33,449 nt of DNA from contig JAHCHD010000039.1 of NCBI GenBank assembly GCA_026129915.1, positions 1 to 33,449 on the forward strand, written 5' to 3'. This stretch comes from Bryobacterales bacterium (GTDB lineage Bacteria; Acidobacteriota; Terriglobia; Bryobacterales; Bryobacteraceae). Shown piece after piece: positions 15,522-24,100 of this stretch. Each line of letters starts with the position of its first letter. Within the stretch, counting starts at the first letter, position 1. The notes below the pieces were generated by a model, which saw only the letters and a program-made list of their open reading frames with translations, had not been told where the DNA came from and did not search any database. The position numbers and the translations under genes were made by a program.

Positions 15522-17345
15522 CTAACGGCCCAGATGGCAGAACGCGCAGTTCTCCGTCTGGGCCGTCCTGTGTATGCGGTGTGCGCTTGCACGAAAGGGA
15601 CTCTGCTCGGAGTGGCATGCGATGCAGCGCAGGCTTCGCTCAGCAACGACGTTGTGAACGAGTTCGAAGTGCTGGTAACCGGGGCGCGGCGCGGCCAGCA
15701 ACTTGTTGAGATTGTGACAGGTTTGGCACTGGGAATCGTCAGTACCGCGGTCGGGCTTGGGTGGGTGGCGAGGTTCAGTGAGATGGATGCGGGAACCAGC
15801 CAGGTTGGCGATGGCTTCGCCAGCGGCGCGCCCCTGGAACATCCCCGGAGCCAGAAAGGTGCCCTCCAGGCCCGCCTTGCCATTGATACCACCAAAACCC
15901 GTAACCTCCCCGACGGCATAAAGGCCCTCGATTGGCTCGCCAGATTCGGTGAGCACACGGCATTGCAGGTCAACGCGCAATCCGCCCATACTCTTGCGGG
16001 TAAGCGGGCCCATGGGAATGGCATAGAAGGGTGGCGTTTCAATGCGCCGCGGGGGTGCCTGCATGCGATCGTTGATCTTGCGCGGGTCGGGCACACCGGG
16101 GCCAAACCGTTGGAAATCAACATCGTCTCCAGACTCCACCATCTGGTTGTAGCGGGCGACCGTGGCAGCGAGAGTTGCCGGAGGCACGTCGATGCTGTTG
16201 GCAAGGGCTTCCAGCGTGTCGGCCTTGGCCGTGACTTTCGGGTTCTCGATGAGTTGCTGCTCGACGCGCGCAAACTGCGTCCAGTGCGTGCCGGCAACGC
16301 TCATGCTGCGCTTACCCTGGCTGTCGAACACTGCCCAGTAGAGGCTGGGGTTCTGACTCAGAAGGGCGACGAGGGCATCACGAGCGTTCAGCACTTCATT
16401 GACGAAGCGTTCGCCGCGCGAGTTCACCCAAATGCTGTTCGGTACACGGGCGTTGATGCCGCGGCGCTCCCCTGGAAAGCGGGGGTCCACCATGCCCCAG
16501 GGATAGTTCCACTGGTGGTCCATACGCTCGATGGCTGCTCCGGCTTCCTTGCCCAGGCCCAGGCCGCTGCCTACTGCGTTCAAGCCTGCGCCCAGCAGCA
16601 GGTTCTCAGGAAAAGGCAAATGCGCGGGCCAACTCTCGCGTACCAGTTCAAGGCTGCTCTGGTAGCCGCCTGTGGCCACCACCACCGCAGGCGCCAGCAA
16701 TTCCTGTTCCTTGCCTGTCCGGAGACGGACCACCTTCACGCCCACTACTCGATTCCCTTCCCTCAACAGCTTCAGTGCCTGCGTGTTCCACTCAAAGCGG
16801 ATGTTGGGATAGCGGAGACAATCACGATAAATGGGTGTGACTACACCCAAGCCGCGCTGCGCATTCTCGTGGAACCGTGCGGTGCGATTACCGGCTTGCT
16901 TGCGCAGCCCGGAGAATCGGACTCCCAGTGAGACCAGCCAATCGAAGACCCGCTCGCGCGAGTGGTGCGCAAAGGCCTCCACCCAAGGGATGGACGCGTC
17001 CTCGCCCCAGTCTGTGAAGTCGCGAATAGCGAGTTTCGGTGAGTCTGTGACGCCGTTCTCCGCCTGGTAGGCAGTGGCGACCATCGCCAAGCCGCCCTCT
17101 GACATTACGGCGTGGCCGCCGAAAACAGAGAACATATCGATGACGGTAACGCGCAGCCCCTGGCGGCCCGCTTCCCAGGCGGTGCTGAGACCTCCAATGC
17201 CAGCACCGATGATGATTACATCCGCAGGCCCAGGGGTGGCAGGCACAGGCTCTGCAGACTGGGCGTGGACATCACTCGTCGGGGGAATCAACTCCGCAAG
17301 CAGCAGCAAAACAACGAGCAAGGCTATGGTTCGAGTTATTCGCAA
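15522..17345 (-). CDS. exported FAD-binding dehydrogenase/reductase with C-terminal three-haem tail
   Basis: Flavoprotein of the FAD_binding_2 (fumarate reductase / ketosteroid dehydrogenase) group carrying its own c-type haems, so probably a periplasmic oxidoreductase that trades electrons with cytochromes. Residues 1-28 are a Sec signal. DVIIIGAGIGGLSTAWEAG (about 43-61) binds FAD; VNSRGERFVNEVLNARD is the conserved Arg/Glu segment of the capping region; GLYAVGEVTGFGGINGKAGL closes the FAD site. Three CXXCH motifs follow at 540-544, 574-578 and 600-604, the last four residues from the end. In known flavocytochrome c fumarate reductases the haem domain is N-terminal and the final block reads NRLGG; here the haems are C-terminal and it reads NGKAGLEG, so the substrate is likely different. 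The start codon is TTG with GGGG eight bases upstream; a TAGAAT box lies at 17389-17394. It may be co-transcribed with the SDR gene 96 bp upstream. Confidence 0.82.
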   Translation of the reverse strand: MRITRTIALLVVLLLLAELIPPTSDVHAQSAEPVPATPGPADVIIIGAGIGGLSTAWEAGRQGLRVTVIDMFSVFGGHAVMSEGGLAMVATAYQAENGVTDSPKLAIRDFTDWGEDASIPWVEAFAHHSRERVFDWLVSLGVRFSGLRKQAGNRTARFHENAQRGLGVVTPIYRDCLRYPNIRFEWNTQALKLLREGNRVVGVKVVRLRTGKEQELLAPAVVVATGGYQSSLELVRESWPAHLPFPENLLLGAGLNAVGSGLGLGKEAGAAIERMDHQWNYPWGMVDPRFPGERRGINARVPNSIWVNSRGERFVNEVLNARDALVALLSQNPSLYWAVFDSQGKRSMSVAGTHWTQFARVEQQLIENPKVTAKADTLEALANSIDVPPATLAATVARYNQMVESGDDVDFQRFGPGVPDPRKINDRMQAPPRRIETPPFYAIPMGPLTRKSMGGLRVDLQCRVLTESGEPIEGLYAVGEVTGFGGINGKAGLEGTFLAPGMFQGRAAGEAIANLAGSRIHLTEPRHPPKPDRGTDDSQCQTCHNLNKLLAAPRPGYQHFELVHNVVAERSLRCIACHSEQSPFRASAHRIHRTAQTENCAFCHLGR

Positions 17346-17441
17346 CAGAGCAACCCCGCAAATCCAGCGACCGTCTGAAATGCTCCGTATTCTATCTCGA
17401 ATGGCAGGGTGGCGGGCATCGCCGTCACAGCGAGGGGTTAT

Positions 17442-18251
17442 TCAGAAGCGCATCACCTGGCCGCCGTCCACATTGATGCTTTGGCCAGTGACCTGGGCGG
17501 CGCGGGGTGAGCTAAGGAACACCACCATGTCCGCGACATCTTCTGGACGCTGCCAGCGCGCGAGCGGAGCCACCTTTTTCACCTTCTCCCCTGCCCACTC
17601 CTCGTAGGAACGTCGTTCCGCCGGTGGCTGCTGGAGATTCCATGCCTGCCAGACACCCCTGTTTAGCGGTGTCTGCACCATGCCAGGATTCACGACGTTG
17701 ACGCGCACATTGTGCGGGGCGAGATCCTTGGCCATGCACTGGGCGAAGTTGATGTTGGCGGCTTTGCTGGCGCTGTAGGGAGGATCTGTAGGTGAGCCGA
17801 TCTGCGCAGCCACGGAGCCGATAAAGATCATGCTGCCATCCCGACGCTCGGACATCGCCGGGCCAACCGCGTGCGCAATGTGGGTCATACCCATGATGTT
17901 GACTTCCAGCACACGAGGCCAGTCGGAAGGATCGAGATTGGTGTACGGAAAGCCGAACTTGCCTGAGCCGATGGCCGCGGCATGCACAAGGTGACGCACA
18001 GCACCAAGTGCAGACTCCGTTTCCGCCAGAGCAGCCTGGACCGATGGGTAGTCGGATACATTCACCGAAAGGCCGCAGGCAGAGACGCCAAAGTCGCCGG
18101 CGATCGCGGCCGCCGCCTCTTCCACGTTAGAGGCGACATCCCAAATGGCCACCATGGCTCCTTCGCGCGCGAAGGTTCGCGCGCAGGCCAAGCCTATGCC
18201 GCTGGCTCCACCGGTTACGACAGCCACCTGTCCCGTGAGTTCAAGATCCAT
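17442..18251 (-). CDS. SDR family NAD(P)-dependent oxidoreductase
   Basis: Short-chain dehydrogenase/reductase of the classical type, acting on an unknown alcohol or ketone in the cytoplasm. Residues 10-20 hold the cofactor motif TGGASGIG. The Asp in AIWDVAS, at the end of the second strand, favours NAD over NADP. HAAAIGSG replaces the usual NNAG stretch, and VNIMGMTH supplies the Asn of the catalytic tetrad. FIGSVAAQIG gives the catalytic Ser, and YSASKAA the Tyr and Lys. VNPGMVQTPLNRG and the end TGQSINVDGGQVMRF are typical. At 269 residues it is of normal length. The ATG at 18251 uses GGAGG nine bases upstream, which lies inside the 3' arm of a perfect 10-bp hairpin (18261-18294), so translation may be controlled. 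The gene is downstream of the DUF5060 lipoprotein gene and upstream of the flavoprotein. Confidence 0.88.
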   Translation of the reverse strand: MDLELTGQVAVVTGGASGIGLACARTFAREGAMVAIWDVASNVEEAAAAIAGDFGVSACGLSVNVSDYPSVQAALAETESALGAVRHLVHAAAIGSGKFGFPYTNLDPSDWPRVLEVNIMGMTHIAHAVGPAMSERRDGSMIFIGSVAAQIGSPTDPPYSASKAANINFAQCMAKDLAPHNVRVNVVNPGMVQTPLNRGVWQAWNLQQPPAERRSYEEWAGEKVKKVAPLARWQRPEDVADMVVFLSSPRAAQVTGQSINVDGGQVMRF

Positions 18252-18260
18252 CGTGCAAAG

Positions 18261-18294
18261 CCTCCCCGCTCAGCGTAGCGCAGTAGCGGGGAGG
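18261..18294 (-). promoter_or_regulatory. 10-bp hairpin that buries the SDR ribosome-binding site
   Basis: On the plus strand CCTCCCCGCT (18261-18270) pairs perfectly with AGCGGGGAGG (18285-18294) around a 14-nt loop. On the mRNA strand the 3' arm ends in GGGGAGG, and its GGAGG is nine bases from the SDR start codon. The structure may also act as a transcript-end stabiliser for the upstream lipoprotein gene, since it lies between the two. Confidence 0.55.
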
Positions 18295-18325
18295 GAGAGA
18301 TACCTGCTCGCCGTCGCACTTGCCT

Positions 18326-20266
18326 CTATCGCTTGCGCAGCAGCACGGCCCAGTCTTCGCTGGGGTCCGCTGGCGGAATTCCTAGTGAGACGGCTTTGCC
18401 ACCTGCGACCTCGCCGATGTTCCCCGTGTGGCCCCCAGTGCCGTCGCGAGGGTTGAGCCAGGTTACCGAGAAGCTGCCTTCCACTCCTTTCAGGTCCAAT
18501 TGCGCTGCGCCCCCGTTGGGCAGGTATACCAGGTACAGGTCTCCAGGCTTGGCAAGGCAGTAATGTGTGTTTTCTCGCTTTGGATTACCAACTCGTTCAT
18601 CCTCATTGCGCATTTCCCAAAAGGGAATCTTCTGATCACGGAAGAGCGCGAGCGCATAGCGGCCGAAATCCCAACTCTTGTCGCGACTGCGATAGTCCTC
18701 CATCACCAGGTCGTTTTCGGCAAGCTGATAGCCAAAGTAGTATTCGACGCCGGCGCCACCCGCCATCAGGTTGCCCCACAGCGTGTACTTGCGAATGTCG
18801 TGGAGGGTCCGTACATCCTCTCCCTTTGGGTTCTTACCGTCGAAGCCCTTGTAGCCAGGGTCAGGGGGGACACCGAGATTGGCAGTGCCTTGCTCATCGT
18901 TGGCGGTCACCCATGGTTTCCCCGCTTCGGCGGAAGCTTTCACCCAGCGGTAGGTGCGCTCGTGCGTTTCGTCGAATTGATTCTGCAGTGACGCGCCCGT
19001 GAACGGAGAATTCTTTCCCAACAAAGGGGGATACACACGTTCCTGCCAGTCAGGGAAAGTGTGGACGACGATCAGGTGGTTGTAGGCATCCGTTTCGCGG
19101 ATGTAGGTGGCCATGTCCATCTGTTCTTCGGTGCTCTGCGTATTCTCTTCTCCAAGGTTCCAATTGAGCGCGAGGTTGTGGCCGAAGCGCGCGATCAGCT
19201 CCCGCAGATAAAGCTTACGCTCAGTGCCTAAGGCTCCCCCATTGAGGGACGCGGGAATCTCGCGAGGCTCCGCGTTGTGGCCGAATCGGTTGTCGTCGTT
19301 CTCCTGTTCCTGGAGCTTGAAGTGAAGGTAGAGCCCGTTGGCCTGGGCGTGCTCAAAGACGATTGCCCATTGGTCGAGTTTCGAAACATCGTAGTGGCGC
19401 TGGTCGTCGTGCTTCACAAAGGGCCACGCATTCTGTCCATCACCTCCTCCAGAGTAAGGAAGGAACGAGATTGCGTTGAGACCTTTCGATGCCAGGTAGT
19501 TGATTGCGCCAAGAATCCCTTTCCCCCTCCCGTTTGACCATGTGGGATCCGTAGGCTTGGCATCCGCGAAATGCGGCTCAAAGCGTTTCAGCGGTACTTT
19601 GTTGGTGTAGGTGCCGTCGAAGTCCTCATATCCCAGAAAGGTCTCGGGTGAGTCCGCGCCCACCTTCAGGAAGTATTCCTTGGACCCGCCAAACTGAAGG
19701 TGATGCCCACCCACGTACTGCAGCCGGCCATGTGCACGGAAGTCACGCCCAGTCTTGTCGGAGGGTCGCACTTCGAAACTGCCGGTGCTGCCATCCACGC
19801 GAGCGACAGGGCTTCCTGGGGTGGAAGCATTCACGGCAACCTCACTGCCCTCCACGAAGGAGACCTTGTAGTTCCACTTGCCGGGAAGATCCGGTGAGAC
19901 GTGAGCCCTCCACTTGTTGCCGGCGGTCGCGCCGCTGTTCGCGGCATCTCCATCGGCGGCAAAGTAGCCGGGTACCACATAGCGCGGGCTTCCGCTTTCG
20001 TGGCTAAACTCCACTTGCATGCGGTAGTCAAGGAATGGGTTGGTATCACTCCCGGTCTCTTGCGCGGCAGGCCCGTCCACGGTAAGCGTTACTTTGTGCC
20101 ACGCCATGGTGTCACCACTTACGCGGGCCTTGGCGGGTCCGTTGTGGGTGGCTCCGTCGGGCGGCGCAGTGCTGCAGCCGGCAAGCAGTAACGCAACAGA
20201 AAGACAGGCAGCGGCTAAGCCGCGCGCACCTGCACTCCCACTTTTCCAGATAGCAATTGGAATCAT
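18326..20266 (-). CDS. DUF5060-type glycoside-hydrolase-like lipoprotein
   Basis: Predicted surface or periplasmic lipoprotein that acts on a carbohydrate; the activity is not established. LLLAGC with Cys31 is a lipobox. Residues about 50-170 match a DUF5060-like beta-sandwich (HKVTLTVDGP ... DLPGKWNYKVSF). A DUF4038-like TIM barrel follows (about 180-570), with YFLKVGADSPETFLGYEDFDG at its start, LNWNLGEENTQS (Glu373, Glu374) and WVTANDEQGT (Asp457, Glu458) as likely catalytic acids. The end (about 575-646), YLVYLPNGGAAQLDL ... VTWLNPRDGTGG, resembles the small putative collagen-binding domain that closes many such proteins. The start at 20266 is fixed by AAGGAAGA just upstream; a longer frame to 20326 lacks it. 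It may share its mRNA with the SDR and with the GntR gene 96 bp upstream. Confidence 0.72.
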   Translation of the reverse strand: MIPIAIWKSGSAGARGLAAACLSVALLLAGCSTAPPDGATHNGPAKARVSGDTMAWHKVTLTVDGPAAQETGSDTNPFLDYRMQVEFSHESGSPRYVVPGYFAADGDAANSGATAGNKWRAHVSPDLPGKWNYKVSFVEGSEVAVNASTPGSPVARVDGSTGSFEVRPSDKTGRDFRAHGRLQYVGGHHLQFGGSKEYFLKVGADSPETFLGYEDFDGTYTNKVPLKRFEPHFADAKPTDPTWSNGRGKGILGAINYLASKGLNAISFLPYSGGGDGQNAWPFVKHDDQRHYDVSKLDQWAIVFEHAQANGLYLHFKLQEQENDDNRFGHNAEPREIPASLNGGALGTERKLYLRELIARFGHNLALNWNLGEENTQSTEEQMDMATYIRETDAYNHLIVVHTFPDWQERVYPPLLGKNSPFTGASLQNQFDETHERTYRWVKASAEAGKPWVTANDEQGTANLGVPPDPGYKGFDGKNPKGEDVRTLHDIRKYTLWGNLMAGGAGVEYYFGYQLAENDLVMEDYRSRDKSWDFGRYALALFRDQKIPFWEMRNEDERVGNPKRENTHYCLAKPGDLYLVYLPNGGAAQLDLKGVEGSFSVTWLNPRDGTGGHTGNIGEVAGGKAVSLGIPPADPSEDWAVLLRKR

Positions 20267-20320
20267 CGGTCTTCCTTTCCTGAAACCCGGACTCGCGCGA
20301 TTCGAGGCGCGGCCGAATGA

Positions 20321-20352
20321 TTGCATCCCGCCGTTGCCGCGGCAGGGTGCAA
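20321..20352 (-). terminator. strong inverted repeat after the GntR gene
   Basis: TTGCA (20321-20325) and CCC (20327-20329) pair with GGG (20345-20347) and TGCAA (20348-20352), leaving one bulged T. The inner part contains the palindrome TGCCGCGGCA. It sits in the 96-bp gap between the regulator and the lipoprotein gene on the same strand. There is no T-run, so it may be a terminator, a processing site or an RNA stabiliser. Confidence 0.35.
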
Positions 20353-20362
20353 GGCAAAGTCA

Positions 20363-21025
20363 CTAGTCTCGTTCGCAGGCACGCAACTTACCGCGAAAAT
20401 CCCCGGCGATGCTACTGAGCAGCAGGGACGCGTCGCTGGGCCGGCCCTCTACAAGTGCGCGCAAGAGGCGATCATGCTTCGCATACTCCATCGAGAGGTC
20501 AATCTCAACTGCGGCACGAAGGCCGGAGACAAACACCGCGCCCACGACGGATTCTAGGATGCGCGCGGCATAGAGATTGCCCGAGAGTTCCCAAAAGGTG
20601 CGATGGAACTCCATATCCGCGGCATAGAAAGCAGAGCGATCCTGAGCGGCGGCCGCGCGCTGCAGCCGGGAGGCCTGCTCAGTAAGCTTGCGGGCGCCTG
20701 CTTCCGTCATGCGGCAGGCCGCCCATTCCGCCACCTTCGGCTCCAGCAACGCTCGAAGTTCGTTCATCTGTGCCAGTTCCTCAGTGCTCAGGTCCACTAC
20801 CGAACATCCCCGGTTGGGCTGTTTCACCACGAGGCCCTGGGTTTCCAGCACCTGCAAGGCTTCCCGAATGGGAATCGAACTTACACGGAAGCGCTCAGAG
20901 AGTTCGCGTTCAACAAGACGCTGCCCTGGAGAATACTTTCCGGTAATGATCTCCCCCTGGAGAACGGAAGCAATCTGATCGCGCATGGACAGGCGAGTAG
21001 TGGATGGGAGCAAAGTGGCTGACAT
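20363..21025 (-). CDS. GntR family regulator, FCD (FadR-type) subgroup
   Basis: Transcription factor that binds DNA as a dimer and responds to a small organic acid or sugar acid. Residues 8-75 form the winged helix (LSMRDQIASVLQGEIITGKY, SPGQRLVERELSERF, VSSIPIREALQVLETQGLVV). Residues about 82-210 form the all-helical FCD ligand domain (MNELRALLEPKVAEWAA ... ). Metal ligands seen are Asp138 and His141 in DMEFHRTFWELSGN and His184 in KHDRLLRAL. The His usually found in the last helix appears to be replaced (SLLLSSIAGDF), so the metal site may be incomplete. Three TGTwTTCCTA-like repeats lie just upstream of its start and could be its own operator. It lies between the lipoprotein and TonB-receptor genes on one strand; the adjoining catabolic genes are plausible targets. 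Confidence 0.9.
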   Translation of the reverse strand: MSATLLPSTTRLSMRDQIASVLQGEIITGKYSPGQRLVERELSERFRVSSIPIREALQVLETQGLVVKQPNRGCSVVDLSTEELAQMNELRALLEPKVAEWAACRMTEAGARKLTEQASRLQRAAAAQDRSAFYAADMEFHRTFWELSGNLYAARILESVVGAVFVSGLRAAVEIDLSMEYAKHDRLLRALVEGRPSDASLLLSSIAGDFRGKLRACERD

Positions 21026-21033
21026 CGTCGCTG

Positions 21034-21065
21034 TGTATTCCTACCTTTGTTCCTATGTTCACCTA
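21034..21065. repeat. three tandem 10-bp repeats upstream of the GntR gene
   Basis: TGTATTCCTA (21034-21043), TTTGTTCCTA (21046-21055) and TGTTCACCTA (21056-21065) are similar decamers in direct order, starting 12 and 10 bp apart, about one helical turn each. They end nine bases before the regulator's start codon (minus strand), where an autoregulatory operator would be expected. Binding by the regulator is inference. Confidence 0.4.
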
Positions 21066-21169
21066 CCACGACCACCAACGGGCAGAACCGCCCACTGGGC
21101 ACGGAGCGCCGGCCGCCCCATGCGAATGCCACGGGCCAGCCCGCGCTCAGCGAAGCTCGGAAGCAATCA

Positions 21170-24100
21170 CTAGAACTGGAATCGCAGTGCGAATTGCATT
21201 TCTCGCGGAGTCTTCGCGGTGATCACCTGTCCGAATCGCGTGTTGATCTGGTTACCCTGAGCGTCAAAGCGAGCAGCGCGGTCAACATCATCGAACTGCG
21301 TGTGATTGAACATACTAAACATCTCCCATCGGAACTCCAGGCGCGTGCGTTCGCGGATAGCGAACTGCTTCTGCAGACTAAAGTCGAAATTGGCCTGGCC
21401 AGGTCCGCGAATGACATCCAACGGCGCATTGCCAAAATCACCAAAGCCGGGCGCAGCTACTGACGCAGTGTTAAACCAGCGTTGAAGGGTGCGCTCCGAA
21501 CGCGGCAGGATGGGGTTCTGCACCATGTTTACGCGGACTGCATCGCCCCCTCCCCAACGGTCCACACCATCGGCGTACGAGAAGGTGATCGGTTGCGGAA
21601 AGCCACTCGCGAAAGTGCTGATGCCGCTGACATTCCAGCCATGAAGCACCGTCTTGGAGACAGCATTGTTGCCCAACAGGTTGAAGTTAGGAACCGAGTA
21701 AAGGTAGTTCAGCACCAGGACATGGGTTTGGTCGAAACCTGCCTTTCCGTAGAGGTACTCGCGATAGCCGCGGTAAATGGGCAGTCCATTGGCATCGTCA
21801 TCGGTAAGCGACATCGTCTTCGACCAGGTATACGCAAGCCCATACTGAAAGCGTGACGTATAGCGGCGGTTCACCGACACCTGCAGGGCATTGTAGTTTG
21901 ACCAGCCCACATCCAGCCCTTGCTGAATGATGTTGGCAAAGCCAAAGTAAGGCCGGATGAAGTTGTCAGGCAGAGGGCGATTGGTTGTGGGGTCGAGAGC
22001 TGACTGCTGGAATCGAGCGCCTGGAGGTAGCGTGTTGACGTTGGCATTCTGGCGCAGGTGACGCCCAGTATTTGCCACATAGGCGACATCCATCAGGGTA
22101 TTCCAGGGAAGCTGCTGCTGAATGCCGAACGACCACTTGTAGACAGTGGGCACCTTCCGCCAAGCTTCTTCAAAGGTAGACACGGCATTGGGCGGCGCGA
22201 AAACATTTGGGGCGTTGCGAATTCCGTCAATGGTGTTGAAGAAGATGCTCGGGCTCTCCACCACTGGCGCCGCCGTCACCACATTGGAATTGATCACAGA
22301 TTGCCCGGAGGCAAAGATCCCCTGACGGTAGACACCAAAGCCACCGCGAACCACCGTTTTCCCGTTGCCCAGAAGGTCCAATGCCATACCAAAGCGAGGC
22401 GAGAACTGCAGTGGAGCGTTCTGGCGGTAACCACCATTAAGACGATCAAAACCGCCCACCACCATTCCGTTCAGCCGGTCGCCCACACCCGGCACAAAGG
22501 TCCCTATGAGTGGGGAGGGAGCCAGCGCTCCAGTGATGGGGTTTCGTGCGACGCGCTGATTCGTTGCCGGATTGATCGCCGGGACGAAGTACGCAGGGAT
22601 ATTCGCGATGTTCCACTCTGGCAACGCCAGCGCGGCACCCTCGTCGGTCCGCAGCCGAAAATCAGTGAACTTCGAGAAACGGAATCCAAAGTCGAGACTC
22701 AACCGACGGTTGACCTTCCATGAGTCTTGCGCAAAATACTCCTGTAGCCACATGATGCCGCGGCCATTGCTCTTGTTGCTGGATTGCCGGTACTCGCGAT
22801 AGGTTCCGTAAGCGGCGTTGGAGAACGGGTGGTTGGTATCGAAAGGATTGTTCCGGTCGCGGTTGAAAATAAACCTTCCTCCTGCGTCCGCGGCGCCATC
22901 CAGACGAGGGCCCTCACTTGCATACTGGATCTCAACATAGCCGCCGAACTTCAGGTTGTGATTGCCCTTCAGCCAGCTAAGTGTGTTTGAGAAGTTTAGC
23001 CGGTCGTCGCGCGCGTCGATGGGCGTGCGGTCGTCGTAAGTAAGCGAAGGGCTGTTGGGGACTCCACCGTATTGCATGGCCGGAATCAGATTGAACTCGT
23101 TCACTTGCGGAAAAAGCTGCGGCAGGTCCTGCAGATTGTTGTTGTCCCGCCGATATCGCGAAAGGTCGAAGCGGTCAGTGAGGTTGCCCAGTTCATAACT
23201 CTTGAACCAGCCGCCAGACACTTCATTCACCATGGTGGGGGTAAGTGTCCTGGTCCAGGTGGCCAGGTGGGCGACATTGCCAAAGTTGTAGTGGTGGGGC
23301 TGCAGGTCAAAGTTGGCATTCACTGAGCAGCACACACCCGTCTGCCCGCGGAGGTCCTGGTCAAACCAGCGCGGCCGGTAGCTGAGCCGGTCGTTGCTGG
23401 TCGGCAGCCAGTCGAATTTCAGCTGCGTCTGCTTCTTCGGGATCTCGATGCGCTGCTGCATGATGTTGTTAAAGCCCAGGGTGCTGAAGAACTGGGGAGA
23501 GTTTGGCAGAGGCATCACGTTCAGCATCGCGAGACCATTGCTGTCGCGCTGCGCCACTGGGATGATGTTGTTGGGAATCGGAGCCTGTGTGAGCGGATCG
23601 AAGATTGGGATTAGTCTTCCGTTTTGCTCGAGAGTCTCAGAAAAGTTGCCCTGCCGCTCAAGGGCAGTGGGGAGCGTAGCCCGCGTGATAGGTCCGGTTT
23701 GGGTAACCGACCAGTTTTCCTGGCTTACGAAGAAGAAAAGCTTGTCCCGCTTGATGGGTCCGCCAACGGTGCCACCATAAGTGTTGTAGCGCCCAAGAGG
23801 TTTGCTCAGACCCTCCCGGTTGTTAAAGAAGTTGTTGGCATTGAATTGCTCGTGCCGCTTGTAGTGATAGAGCGAGCCATGAAATTCGTTGGTTCCCGAC
23901 TTTGAAATCACATTGATGTGTACCCCGGAGGAGCGTCCGTGTTCGGCGAGGTAGGAGGTTGGCTGGACAGTAATCTCTTCCACCGCATCCCAAGCCACTG
24001 GAATACTGAAGCGATTGATCTGATCGACGTTCTGGCCCGGCTGCCCGTCCAGTTTCACGGAGTTCCACTTGGCGCGGGTGCCAGAGAAGTTCTGCGTTTC

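Noticed and set aside
15534..16931. 465-codon open frame on the plus strand
   Set aside because: It is antisense to the flavoprotein gene, has no recognisable domain or signal, and is explained by high-GC codon bias on the opposite strand.
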